Source: Pseudoclavibacter sp. AY1F1
Lineage (GTDB): Bacteria > Actinomycetota > Actinomycetes > Actinomycetales > Microbacteriaceae
Length of the DNA stretch: 64,000 bases
Direction of reading: 5' to 3'
Assembly: GCF_002931075.1 (NCBI RefSeq)
Contig: NZ_PSTQ01000015.1
Coordinates: 16,576-80,575, forward strand
Shown: one piece after another, positions 55,686-63,972 of the stretch
How the letters are laid out: each line of letters starts with the position of its first letter
Position numbering within the stretch: position 1 is the first letter of the stretch
Position numbers and translations under genes: made by a program
The notes under the pieces: model-generated
Database searches by the model: none
What the model was told of the DNA's origin: nothing
What the model saw: the letters and a program-made list of their open reading frames with translations, nothing else

Positions 55686-56066
55686 ATGAGCGAACCAGCT
55701 GCCCGCGCCCACCATTCGATCGACTACCTCGAGTTCGGCGTCACCGACCTCGCCGTCGCCAAGCAGTTCTATGGCGACGCCTTCGGGTGGACCTTCAACG
55801 ACTACGGCCCGGGCCCCAACTACGTCGGCATCCGTCGACCTGGTGGCGCGGAGACCGACGAGGTGGGCGGTTTCCGCCTCGACCCGCAGGTCACCCCGGG
55901 AGGTGCGCTGGTGCTCCTCTACTCCGACGACCTCGAGGCGAGCATCGCCCAGGTGCGCGCGGCGGGTGGGGAGATCGTCAGCGGACCATACGAGTTCCCA
56001 GGCGGCCGGCGCTTTCACTTCACGGACCCGGCGGGCAACGAGCTCGGCGTCTGGTCGAGCTCCTAG
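55686..56066 (+). CDS. VOC-family protein
   Basis: A 126-residue glyoxalase-fold protein: SIDYLEFGVTDLAVAKQFYGDAFGWTFNDYGPGPNY and RRFHFTDPAGNELGVWS are the two half-modules. Substrate unknown. Fifty-two bp after the carboxylase stop; it may be read through from that operon. No good ribosome site. Confidence 0.87.
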   Translation: MSEPAARAHHSIDYLEFGVTDLAVAKQFYGDAFGWTFNDYGPGPNYVGIRRPGGAETDEVGGFRLDPQVTPGGALVLLYSDDLEASIAQVRAAGGEIVSGPYEFPGGRRFHFTDPAGNELGVWSSS

Positions 56067-56090
56067 CGCGTTCCGGTCGAGCCTTCGGCA

Positions 56091-56156
56091 GGTCTCGGTT
56101 GGTCTCGGTTGGTCTCGGTCGAGCCCGGTCGAGCCCGGTCGAGCCCGGTCGAGCCC
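56091..56156. repeat. 10-bp tandem repeat between convergent genes
   Basis: GGTCTCGGTT-like and GAGCCCGGTC units, about six and a half copies at an exact 10-bp step, fill the gap between the VOC gene and the convergent oxidoreductase. Confidence 0.85.
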
Positions 56157-56157
56157 T

Positions 56158-57153
56158 CTACAGCGCTGCCGCCTGCGCGGTGATGCTGGCTCGCACCTCA
56201 TCCAGCACGGCCATGATGGCGACTGACTCGTCGAGCGGCATGCGTGGGCTCTCGAGCTCACCAGCGTGCAGGCAACGCTCGACCTCGAGCGCCTGGAACT
56301 GCATGCCCCGACCGACGTGCTGGGGCTTGTCGAAGCGAAGGAGCTCGCGCCGACGGCTACCGCCGTCGTAGACCGTGAACGAGGTCGACGCGTAGAAGAC
56401 GGCATCGACGTCGATCCACCCATCCGACCCGACGATGGCCGCACTGTTCGAGCCCGGGGCATCCATGCGCGTGAGCGTCGCCGAGCTGCGGCCTGCGCCG
56501 TGGCGCATCAGCACGGAGGCGGAGAGGTCGACGCCCAGCTCTGACGCCTCGCCGTCGACGAGGATCGTCGTGGCCGGCCCAAGCAGCTGCGAGGCCATCG
56601 AGATGCCGTACACCCCGAGGTCGGCCATGACCCCTCCGCCGAGCGAGGGATCGCCGTGGCGGCTCGTCGCCGACACGTCGAGGTTCTGGAAGTGCGAGCT
56701 CGTGAAGCTCACGAGCTCGCCGATAGATCCCCGCTCGAGGACGTCGCTGATCGCATCCGCCGTCGGCAGGAAGCGGGTCCACATGGCCTCCATCGCGAAG
56801 ACGCCCTTGGCGCGGGCCGCCGCGACCACGCGCTCGGCCTCGACTGCAGTGCTCGTGAACGACTTCTCCACGAGCACGTGCTTGCCAGCCTCGATCGCGA
56901 GCAGCGCCTGCTCGGCGTGGAACGACTGCGGCGTCGCGATGTACACCACATCCACGTGCGGGTCAGCGACGATGTCCTCGTAGCTGCCGTGAGAGGCGGG
57001 GATGGAGAACTCGGCCGCGAACTCGGCCGCCTTCGCCGCATCCCGCGAGCCGACGGCCGCGACTTCGAGGCCCTGGGCCAACAGGTCCGCCACGAAGGTC
57101 TTCGCGATGTTGCCTGCCCCGAGAATTCCCCATCGAACACGTCTGGTCGCCAT
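56158..57153 (-). CDS. Gfo/Idh/MocA-family NAD(P)-dependent oxidoreductase
   Basis: A 331-residue dehydrogenase: RWGILGAGNIAKTFVADL (Rossmann GxGxxA), catalytic EKSFTSTAVEAE (EK motif at the active site), and a C-terminal beta-sheet domain (GGGVMADLGVYGISMASQLLG). Such enzymes oxidise sugars or reduce ketones, dihydrodiol or inositol types. No operon partner. Confidence 0.9.
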   Translation of the reverse strand: MATRRVRWGILGAGNIAKTFVADLLAQGLEVAAVGSRDAAKAAEFAAEFSIPASHGSYEDIVADPHVDVVYIATPQSFHAEQALLAIEAGKHVLVEKSFTSTAVEAERVVAAARAKGVFAMEAMWTRFLPTADAISDVLERGSIGELVSFTSSHFQNLDVSATSRHGDPSLGGGVMADLGVYGISMASQLLGPATTILVDGEASELGVDLSASVLMRHGAGRSSATLTRMDAPGSNSAAIVGSDGWIDVDAVFYASTSFTVYDGGSRRRELLRFDKPQHVGRGMQFQALEVERCLHAGELESPRMPLDESVAIMAVLDEVRASITAQAAAL

Positions 57154-57323
57154 CGAAAAACTCTAACGTCGCTCCCGGTGGACCCGCTAGGACCCGACTG
57201 GGGATGCACACTCCCTGGGCCCTCGTCACGTTCCCCGCTAGCCTCCGACACAGTCGGAAGTGATCTAGCATTTCCATCGATTCGCACAGGCGCGAATCGA
57301 CATCACTCTTTCAGGAGGACCTC

Positions 57324-57890
57324 ATGCGCCAGCTGATCATCACCGCCTTCGTATCCGCCGACGGAGTCATGGAAGCCCCAGGCGGAGAAGAGGGCTACCG
57401 CAACTCAGGCTGGACCTGGCAGGACATCGAATTCGACCCGGCCGCCTACGCCATCAAGGGCACGGAACAGCTCGAAGCCGGTGCGCTCCTCCTCGGCCGG
57501 AAGAGCTACGAGGCGTTCGCGCCGGTCTGGCCCGGCATGACCGACGAGTTCCCGCAGTACAACTCCATGCCCCGCTACGTGGTCTCCACCACGCTCGAAT
57601 CCGACGACCAGCGCTGGCCCGCGACGATCCTGCGATCCATCGACGACGTCGCCGCGCTCAAGGATGGCGAAGGCGACCCGATCATCGTGCACGGCAGCGC
57701 CGAGCTCGGCCAGACTCTCGCCGACGCGGGCCTCGTCGACCGCTACAACCTGCTCGTGTTCCCGCTGCTCCTCGGTGCCGGACGGCGCCTCTTCAGCGAA
57801 ACCGACAAGGCCACGCAGCACCTCAAGCTCGTCGAGCACGAGGCCTACCCGAACGGCATCCAGAAGCAGGTCTTCGATGTGGTCAAGTAG
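57324..57890 (+). CDS. RibD C-terminal/dihydrofolate-reductase-family protein
   Basis: A 188-residue YwjB-like reductase: LIITAFVSADGVMEAPGG, LLLGRKSYEAFAPVWP, PIIVHGSAELGQTLADAGLVDRYNLLVFPLLLGAGRRLF are standard. It likely binds NADPH; the substrate is unknown. AGGAGG lies seven bases before the ATG, and a TAGCAT -10-like word at about 57267 gives a leadered promoter. The gene end runs into a 19-bp repeat. Confidence 0.9.
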   Translation: MRQLIITAFVSADGVMEAPGGEEGYRNSGWTWQDIEFDPAAYAIKGTEQLEAGALLLGRKSYEAFAPVWPGMTDEFPQYNSMPRYVVSTTLESDDQRWPATILRSIDDVAALKDGEGDPIIVHGSAELGQTLADAGLVDRYNLLVFPLLLGAGRRLFSETDKATQHLKLVEHEAYPNGIQKQVFDVVK

Positions 57891-57964
57891 CGCCGGCAGA
57901 GTCAAGTAGCGCCGGCAGAGTCAGGTGGCACCGCCTGAGTCAGGTAGCACCGCCTGAGTCAGGT
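57882..57964. repeat. 19-bp tandem repeat spanning the stop codon
   Basis: GTCAAGTAGCGCCGGCAGA twice (57882, 57901), then two variants (57920, 57939) and a 7-bp remnant. The gene's TAG stop is inside the first unit, so every unit re-creates a similar end. Confidence 0.85.
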
Positions 57965-57992
57965 GACGCAGCCAAGGTGGAGGTGCTGGGAT

Positions 57993-58664
57993 TCACCTGC
58001 TGAGTCCCGCGCGCCTCGCCAGCACGGCGGCCTCCATGCGGGAAGCGACCCCGAGCTTCGCGAGCACCCGCGAGACGTGCGTCTTCGCCGTCGACGCGCT
58101 GATGTGCATCCGCTGACCGATTCCGACGTTCGAGAGCCCCTCGCCGAGAGCCGCGAGCACCTCGCGTTCCCTCGCGGTGAGCTCCTCAAGGCCCTGCACC
58201 TCCGGCGCCACTTCGGTGCCGGGCTCGCTCGTCGCGGCGAAGCGATCCAGGAGGCGCCGCGTCACCTCCGGCGACAGCGCGCCCTCGCCGCGGGCGACGG
58301 CCTCGACCGCCGACTGCAGAGCCGGGCCAGTCGTCGACTTCAGCAGGAACCCGGCGGCCCCGGCTCGAACGGCTCCGAACACGTACTCATCGAGGTCGAA
58401 AGTCGTGAGCACCAGCACCTGCGACAGGGACTCAGCGACGATGGCCCTGGTCGCCGCGATCCCGTCGGTGCCGGGCATCCGCACATCCATGAGTACAACA
58501 TCGGGCCGAAGCGCCCGCGCGTTGCCGATCGCGGCCGCCCCGTCGGCCGCCTCGCCGACAACGTCGAAGCCGTGAGCCTCGAGGAGGAGTCTCAGTCCGG
58601 CCCTGATCGCGGCGTGGTCGTCAGCGATGAGCACCCTCACGCGGGTCGCGGTCGGCTCGGTCAC
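57993..58664 (-). CDS. Response regulator, NarL/LuxR family
   Basis: A 223-residue regulator: receiver Asp in DVVLMDVRMPG, TTFD, LLKS; LuxR HTH LTAREREVLAALGEGLSNVGIGQRMHISASTAKTHVSRVLAKL. GTG start overlaps the TGA of the kinase gene (GTGA). Likely regulates a nearby gene such as the divergent membrane protein at 59993; this is inferred from position. Confidence 0.92.
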   Translation of the reverse strand: MTEPTATRVRVLIADDHAAIRAGLRLLLEAHGFDVVGEAADGAAAIGNARALRPDVVLMDVRMPGTDGIAATRAIVAESLSQVLVLTTFDLDEYVFGAVRAGAAGFLLKSTTGPALQSAVEAVARGEGALSPEVTRRLLDRFAATSEPGTEVAPEVQGLEELTAREREVLAALGEGLSNVGIGQRMHISASTAKTHVSRVLAKLGVASRMEAAVLARRAGLSR

Positions 58665-59875
58665 GGTGCGCTCCCCGCATGCGTTCCCTGGGACGAGGTG
58701 GCCGCACCGGCGCCCCGAGGCACGGTCGCTGCGACCCGCCACCCCAGATCTCCCGCGAGCGGGCCAGCTTCGAGGGATCCGCCGAGGCGCTCGGTACGCT
58801 CGCGGATGAGACCAAGACCGTTCCCGGTGCCAGGCGCGTCATCGACGCGTCTGCCGCCCGTCGACGTGACGACCACTGAGATGGTGTCCGCAGCCTCCTC
58901 GAAGCGCACCTCGACCGCGGCCCCTGGCGAATGCCGCTCGGCGTTCGCCACCGACTCGGCCACGACCCGCGCGAGCGCCTGCTCCGTTGCAGCGGATGCG
59001 CTCGGCACATCCCCGACAATCGCCCCGTCGACCGAGCCTGCGGCTGCGACGATCTCGGCCACCTGGGCGAGGCGAGGCGGGGCGACCGGGGCCTCGCCTT
59101 CGGCGTCACCGCTCCGCAGGATGAGGATCATCGAACGCATCTCGTCGAGCCCGTCGAGGGCCGAGCTGCGGATCGCCTGCAGCGCCCCAGCCTCCCGCGG
59201 TGCGACCCCGGGACCCGCGAGGGCCGCCTCCGAGGTGATGGCGATCGCCGAGAGGTTCGCCGCGACCACGTCGTGGAGGTCGCGAGCCATGCGCTCCCGC
59301 TCCGCGCGCACGGCCTCGCCACGCTCGAGCTCGAGGAGCCGCTCCGCGTCATCCGCCCTCGCTTCCTGCACGCGGGCCAGCTCCGCGCTCTGCCGCACGG
59401 AACTCGCCCACCAGAGCGGGGTGCCGAAGATCGCGATGGCCTGCAAGCCGAAGAAGACTCCCTCGCGGAGCGATTCGCCGAGCAGGAGCGGCACCACACA
59501 CGCGGCAACCACCGCCGCCGCGACGAGCGCCTGCACAAGCCGCAGAGCCATCGTCGAACCGAGCCTGCCGACCACGTAGAGGGCATCGAGCACCAGCACG
59601 GAAACACCGATGGCCCCGCCGAGCGCAAGCGTGGCGGCGGCCAACGCCACGCAGACGGCAAGCACCGCGAGTGGGAACCGTCGCTTCTGCGTGAGAGCCA
59701 CGCCGCCGAGCGCGATCGCGCCAAGGCTGACGCCGAGCTGCTGGCCAGAGTCGAAGAGCGCGAGGGCCACCGCCGTCGCGACGACAACAACCGTCGTCAC
59801 CCCGTCCTCGTCGAGCCCCGGGCGGGCCAGGACGCGCGGGGTCGCCGGAGCGCTGGGCCGACGCGGTGCAGTCAT
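58661..59875 (-). CDS. Sensor histidine kinase (HisKA_3)
   Basis: A 404-residue kinase: four to five helices (about 35-175), dimerisation His in RMARDLHDVVAANLSAIAI, and HATPase motifs (VAESVANAERHS, GTGNGLGLIRERTERLGG). ATG start at 59875. First gene of the pair with the response regulator; divergent from the GAP-family gene. Confidence 0.9.
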   Translation of the reverse strand: MTAPRRPSAPATPRVLARPGLDEDGVTTVVVVATAVALALFDSGQQLGVSLGAIALGGVALTQKRRFPLAVLAVCVALAAATLALGGAIGVSVLVLDALYVVGRLGSTMALRLVQALVAAAVVAACVVPLLLGESLREGVFFGLQAIAIFGTPLWWASSVRQSAELARVQEARADDAERLLELERGEAVRAERERMARDLHDVVAANLSAIAITSEAALAGPGVAPREAGALQAIRSSALDGLDEMRSMILILRSGDAEGEAPVAPPRLAQVAEIVAAAGSVDGAIVGDVPSASAATEQALARVVAESVANAERHSPGAAVEVRFEEAADTISVVVTSTGGRRVDDAPGTGNGLGLIRERTERLGGSLEAGPLAGDLGWRVAATVPRGAGAATSSQGTHAGSAP

Positions 59876-59992
59876 GGCACCATCCCAGCACACCGGCGCC
59901 CGCCAGGTGTCACCCAAACGATGTACCCCGCACGGGCGAGGGGCACCGTTCGGGCGACGCGGGCACCGGTCCCCGCGCACGAGGCTTGCCCC

Positions 59993-60901
59993 ATGACCAC
60001 GGAACTCCTGCTCTCACTGCTCGGACTTGCGCTCGTCGACAGCCTGAGCGCGGGCACGCTCCTCATCCCGATCTTCTTCCTGCTCGCGCCCGGGCGCATC
60101 CGACTCGGGCGCATCCTGACCTACCTCGCGACAATCGCGAGCTTCTACTTCCTCGTCGGGCTCATACTCACGGCGGGCGCCTCCGTGTTTCTGGAGAATG
60201 CCACGGCGGTGCTGGAGACCCCCGCCGCGTACGCCGTGCAGCTTGTGCTCGGGGCTGGGCTCCTCGCCGTCGCGATCCTCATGCCGACGAAGAAGAAAGT
60301 GCCCGTCGGCGCCGAGGTCACGCAGGGCGGGCAGATTGCGCAGGGCGGGCAAGTTGCGCAGGGCGGGCAAGACGGGCAGGTCACGCAGGGCGGGCAAGAC
60401 GGGCAGATTGCGCAGGGCGGACAAGACGGGGAGGTCACGCAGCGAGCGCAGGGTGGCGTCACGCACGACATGCAGGGCCCCTCGGCGGATCTTGCACCGG
60501 CCCGGGGCAGGCTCGCTCGTTGGCGCGAGCGCGCGCTCGGCAGCGGCTCCCCCGCGACCGTCATCGTGCTCGCGCTTGCGGCCGGGCTCATCGAGCTCGC
60601 GACGATGATCCCCTACCTCGCCGCGGTCGGCCTCCTGACCGGGTCGGGCCTGGGCTTCGGCGGCTCGTCCCTGCTACTGGCCGTCTACTGCGTGGTCATG
60701 ATCGTGCCCGCGCTCCTCCTCCTTTTCGCGCGGGTCGCAGCGCGTCGGACTGTCGAGCCGCCCCTGCGCCGGCTTGCCGACTGGCTGAGCCGCAACGCCG
60801 CCGAGAACACCGCGTGGATCATCGGCATCGTCGGATTCCTGCTCCTGCGCGACGCGCTTTCCCACTCGGCGAGCTTCGACTTCTGGCCTTTCAACACCTG
60901 A
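59993..60901 (+). CDS. GAP/Sap-like polytopic membrane protein with repeat loop
   Basis: A 302-residue protein with six helices in two blocks. ALVDSLSAGTLLIPIFFLLAPGR is the GAP/Sap signature (mycobacterial Sap is involved in sulfolipid export). The central cytosolic loop (about 105-155) is made of Gln/Gly repeats (TQGGQIAQGGQVAQGGQDGQ) coded by 18- and 27-bp tandem units. Probably a lipid or metabolite exporter; unproven. Confidence 0.8.
   Translation: MTTELLLSLLGLALVDSLSAGTLLIPIFFLLAPGRIRLGRILTYLATIASFYFLVGLILTAGASVFLENATAVLETPAAYAVQLVLGAGLLAVAILMPTKKKVPVGAEVTQGGQIAQGGQVAQGGQDGQVTQGGQDGQIAQGGQDGEVTQRAQGGVTHDMQGPSADLAPARGRLARWRERALGSGSPATVIVLALAAGLIELATMIPYLAAVGLLTGSGLGFGGSSLLLAVYCVVMIVPALLLLFARVAARRTVEPPLRRLADWLSRNAAENTAWIIGIVGFLLLRDALSHSASFDFWPFNT
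60317..60442 (+). repeat. In-frame 18/27-bp repeats in the GAP-family loop
   Basis: Two 18-bp units then three 27-bp units built on ACGCAGGGCGGGCAA, giving a Gln-Gly-rich loop. The composition resembles the Gln/Gly/Pro-rich N-terminus of the ECF42 sigma factor. Confidence 0.8.
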
Positions 60902-60914
60902 GGGCTGGCTGGCT

Positions 60915-60951
60915 GGGCGGGGCTGGGCTGGGCTGGGCTGGGCTGGGCTGG
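60915..60951 (+). repeat. GGGCT pentamer repeat, G-quadruplex candidate
   Basis: Seven runs of three or more G separated by one or two bases, just after the stop of the GAP-family gene and 3' of the convergent thioredoxin gene. Confidence 0.75.
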
Positions 60952-60964
60952 TAAGGCGGGAAGC

Positions 60965-61405
60965 TCAGCGCACGCTGAGCTCGATGAGCTGCGCCTCGAC
61001 AGACTCGCGCAGCGGCGCCCCGTCGAAGCGTCCCGCCCTATTGCCGCCGGCATCGAGCAGTAGCACTGTCGGGGTCACGACGATGTCGTAGGGCAGCACC
61101 AGCTCGGGGCGGATGCTCGTGTCCACTTCCGCGAACACAACTCCGGCCGACGTCGCCGCGACGTCCTGCAGCATCCACCGCGTGAGTGCGCATTCTGGGC
61201 TGTCTGGCGCCGTGAACAGCACGATCGTCGCGCGGCGGCCGGGCAGCACGTCCTCCGGCAGCAGCTCGAGGTCGAGCTCGGATTGCTCGGGTTCCGGCTC
61301 GCCCTCGCCGTCGAACCGGCTGACGCCACGCCTCGCCAGCCACCCGACAACGGCGACGATGAGCACAAGCGCCATGATCACGAGCAACACCACTGATCCA
61401 TCCAC
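60965..61405 (-). CDS. Membrane-anchored thioredoxin-fold protein lacking CxxC
   Basis: A 146-residue protein with an N-terminal helix (VVLLVIMALVLIVAVVGWLA) and a thioredoxin fold (ATIVLFTAPDSPECALTRWMLQDVA...YDIVVTPTVLLLD with cis-Pro). At the active-site position only one Cys (PECALT) remains, so it cannot do dithiol redox chemistry. Likely a paralogue of the next gene upstream (61487). Confidence 0.8.
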   Translation of the reverse strand: MDGSVVLLVIMALVLIVAVVGWLARRGVSRFDGEGEPEPEQSELDLELLPEDVLPGRRATIVLFTAPDSPECALTRWMLQDVAATSAGVVFAEVDTSIRPELVLPYDIVVTPTVLLLDAGGNRAGRFDGAPLRESVEAQLIELSVR

Positions 61406-61486
61406 GGGCTCAGCCTCGCATATCCGGGGGTCGAAGGGGCACGCCAGTCTTCCGTCGGGCCAGCGGCCCGCGGCGCCGCTACGTGC

Positions 61487-61954
61487 TTAGCTGCTCAGCT
61501 GCAGCAGTTGATCCTCGAGCTCCGAGCGCCTCGGCGGGCCCCCGATTCGTGCGACGCGCGTCCCGGACTCGCCAAGCACCAGCACGGTTGGCGTCTGCCG
61601 GATGTCGTAGCTCCTCGCGAGGTCCTGCCGGTGCGTCAGGTCGACCTCCGCCACCACCACGCCGGGCGTCTGGGCCGCGAGCTGGTCGAGCATCCGCTTC
61701 GTCACCGGGCACTTCGCGCAAAACTCGGTCGAGAACAGGATGAGCGTGGCCCGCCTGCCCGGCTGCACCCCCTCGGCGAGGAGATCAAGGTCGGAGGTGT
61801 GTGCTGTCGACGCTTCGGTCGGTCCTGCTGTCGGCCCTGCTGTCGAATCTGCGGCACGCTTCAGGCGTCCGTTCGTGCGTTGCAGCACCAGGCCGATGAC
61901 GGTCGCGACCACAACAAGCACGACAAGCACCAGCGCGGCAATCGAGGCATCCAA
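61487..61954 (-). CDS. Membrane-anchored thioredoxin-family protein
   Basis: A 155-residue protein: N-terminal helix (ALVLVVLVVVATVIGLVL), a Thr/Ala/Pro linker, and a thioredoxin domain with FCAKCPVTKRML (CxxC) and RQTPTVLVLG (cis-Pro). It is probably an extracytoplasmic thiol oxidoreductase working with the DUF4395 protein encoded 13 bp upstream. Confidence 0.85.
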   Translation of the reverse strand: MDASIAALVLVVLVVVATVIGLVLQRTNGRLKRAADSTAGPTAGPTEASTAHTSDLDLLAEGVQPGRRATLILFSTEFCAKCPVTKRMLDQLAAQTPGVVVAEVDLTHRQDLARSYDIRQTPTVLVLGESGTRVARIGGPPRRSELEDQLLQLSS

Positions 61955-61967
61955 GGTGTGTCCGCCC

Positions 61968-62459
61968 CTAACTCTGCGCGGCCCGCTGCCGGATGACGCC
62001 GACGCGCAGGAGCAGCACGTACAGCTGGCAGCCGAGGCAGTAGCCGAACACGGCGTTCAGGAACGCGGCGATGAACGCGGCACCCGCGGCGACCGGCACC
62101 GCGAGCGGAACCCCGAGCAGGTGCAGCACGATCCCGAGGAACGTCACCGCGAACCCAACCCCCTGCGCGAACGTCGGCGGGGCCGCGTCCTCGGTCTCAG
62201 CCGGCGGGGCGAGCCGAGGGCGGATGACGGCCGCGAAGACGCGCCCATACGGGTGCCGCTGGATGCCCGCGAACGCGCCCCACGCGAAGAGCGCCGAGAG
62301 CGCGACAAGCAGCAGGAAGCCCGGCTGCGCCAGCCGCTCAGCGAACGCAGTCGCAGCCGGCGCGACGAGTCCGAGGAAGACCGTGACCAGGAGCAGCACG
62401 GCGGTGATGGCCGCCCCGAACCGCGGCCCACGAGGGTCGATGCGAATCTGTGCCGACAT
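61968..62459 (-). CDS. DUF4395 membrane protein
   Basis: A 163-residue protein with four helices and the DUF4395 ending FLNAVFGYCLGCQLYVLL (CLGC). IDPRGPRFGAAITAVLL at the start is conserved. DUF4395 genes typically neighbour thioredoxins and sulfurtransferases, so a role in sulfur or thiol transfer across the membrane is likely. First gene of the three-gene cluster. Confidence 0.87.
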   Translation of the reverse strand: MSAQIRIDPRGPRFGAAITAVLLLVTVFLGLVAPAATAFAERLAQPGFLLLVALSALFAWGAFAGIQRHPYGRVFAAVIRPRLAPPAETEDAAPPTFAQGVGFAVTFLGIVLHLLGVPLAVPVAAGAAFIAAFLNAVFGYCLGCQLYVLLLRVGVIRQRAAQS

Positions 62460-62615
62460 GATGCTCCAACTTCTGGGGACGATGCCTGGACGGAGGGCTT
62501 CCGGGCGGCAGTGGATGCTGTGCCGAAAGGGTAGGCGCGCGACGCGCGCAAGGGAACGACTGTGACGCTCCGAGACGACCAGCTTCGGCGCCCGCGGAGT
62601 TGAGATGATTCCCCC

Positions 62616-63545
62616 ATGAAGACCTTCACTCTCCCGCAGACCGACGTGCGCGCCTCGAGCATCGTCCTCGGTCAGATGCGCATCATGGACCTCGACGACG
62701 AGCAGCTGCGCGCCCTCGTCGGCACGGCGCTCGACGCCGGCGTCAACGTCATCGACCACGCCGACATCTACGGTGGCGAGCGGCACGCCTGTGAGCGCCG
62801 CTTCGGCGAGGCCATCCGCTTTCCCCCCGCCGAGCGCGAGAAGGTGCTCATCCAGTCGAAGGTCGGTATCCGCGAGGGGTACTTCGATTTCTCGGCCGAG
62901 CACATCCTGCGCACCGTCGACGAGTCCCTCGAGGCGCTCGGCACCGAGTACCTCGACGTTCTCCTCCTGCACCGCCCCGACACGCTTGTCGAACCGGATG
63001 AGGTCGCGACGGCGTTCAACGAGCTCCACACGAGCGGCAAGGTCCGCCACTTCGGCGTCTCCAACCACACGCCTGCCCAGGTCGAACTGCTCAAGTCGGC
63101 AGTCGCGCAGCCGCTCATCATCAACCAGGTGCAGCTCAGCATCACGCACGCCCCGATCATCGCGTCAGGCATCGCCGCCAACATGGTCGGCCTCGACCAG
63201 TCGATCGACCGCGACAACGGCATGCTCGACTACGCGCGCCTCAGCGGCATCACGCTGCAGGCCTGGTCGCCCTTCCAGAAGGCGTTCTTCGACGGTGTCT
63301 TCCTCGGCGACCGCGAGAACTTCGCCGAGCTCAACGACGTGCTGGATGCGCTCGCCGACAAGTACGGCGTGACACCGACCGGCATCGCGACGGCCTGGAT
63401 CACCCGGCACCCCGCGAACATCCAGGTGGTGCTGGGCACGACGACCCCGTCTCGCGTCGCTGAGTCCGCCGCGGGCTCTGACGTGCACCTCACGCGCGAG
63501 GAGTACTACCGAATCTTCACGGCGGCGGGCCACACGCTGCCGTAA
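62616..63545 (+). CDS. Aldo/keto reductase (YdhF-like)
   Basis: A 309-residue AKR with a complete tetrad: Asp and Tyr in VIDHADIYGG, Lys in IQSKVGI and His in LLLHRPD. NADPH site near the end (VVLGTTTPSRVAESA). Reduces aldehydes or ketones; physiological substrate unknown. Divergent from the DUF4395 cluster. Confidence 0.92.
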   Translation: MKTFTLPQTDVRASSIVLGQMRIMDLDDEQLRALVGTALDAGVNVIDHADIYGGERHACERRFGEAIRFPPAEREKVLIQSKVGIREGYFDFSAEHILRTVDESLEALGTEYLDVLLLHRPDTLVEPDEVATAFNELHTSGKVRHFGVSNHTPAQVELLKSAVAQPLIINQVQLSITHAPIIASGIAANMVGLDQSIDRDNGMLDYARLSGITLQAWSPFQKAFFDGVFLGDRENFAELNDVLDALADKYGVTPTGIATAWITRHPANIQVVLGTTTPSRVAESAAGSDVHLTREEYYRIFTAAGHTLP

Positions 63546-63571
63546 GCGGCGCATGCCGCGCCGACGTCGTG

Positions 63572-63652
63572 AGCGCGGCCAGCGCGGGCAGCGCGGCCAG
63601 CGCGGCCAGCACAGCCAGCGCAGCCTCCGCAGCCAGCGCAGCCTCCGCGGGC
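63572..63652. repeat. 9-bp tandem repeat
   Basis: Nine consecutive units of AGCGCGGCC type (AGCGCGGGC, AGCACAGCC, TCCGCAGCC variants), directly after the reductase gene. Confidence 0.85.
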
Positions 63653-63670
63653 ACAGGCCCCAAGGCGCAA

Positions 63671-63972
63671 CGTTGTGGCCCCTTGCTGTTCCCGAGCCCG
63701 GCAGCAGCACCTAGCCACAACGCTGGACGCAACGCACGAGTTCGATCACCAACTCACCGCAACGGCACCGCAAGGCACCGCGACGAGCAGGACCAGACAA
63801 CGTTGTGGCCCCTCGCTGTTCCCGAGCCCGGCAGCAGCACCTAGCCACAACGCTGGACGCAACGAGCGAGCTCGATCACCAACACACCGCAACGGCACCG
63901 CGACGAGCAGGACCAGACAACGTTGTGGCCCCTCGCTGTTCCCGAGCCCGGCAGCAGCACCTAGCCACAACG
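63671..63972. repeat. Three 52-bp inverted-repeat elements (array continues past window)
   Basis: Each element runs from CGTTGTGGC to its exact complement GCCACAACG (63671-63722, 63801-63852, 63921-63972), with an inner GCTG/CAGC hairpin. Element starts are 130 and 120 bp apart, and the spacers are near-identical too. Open frames here are repeat artefacts. The size excludes a CRISPR array. Confidence 0.8.

Noticed and set aside
53741..55687. 648-codon minus-strand open frame
   Set aside because: Antisense shadow of the biotin carboxylase fusion; composition is typical of G+C-rich antisense frames.
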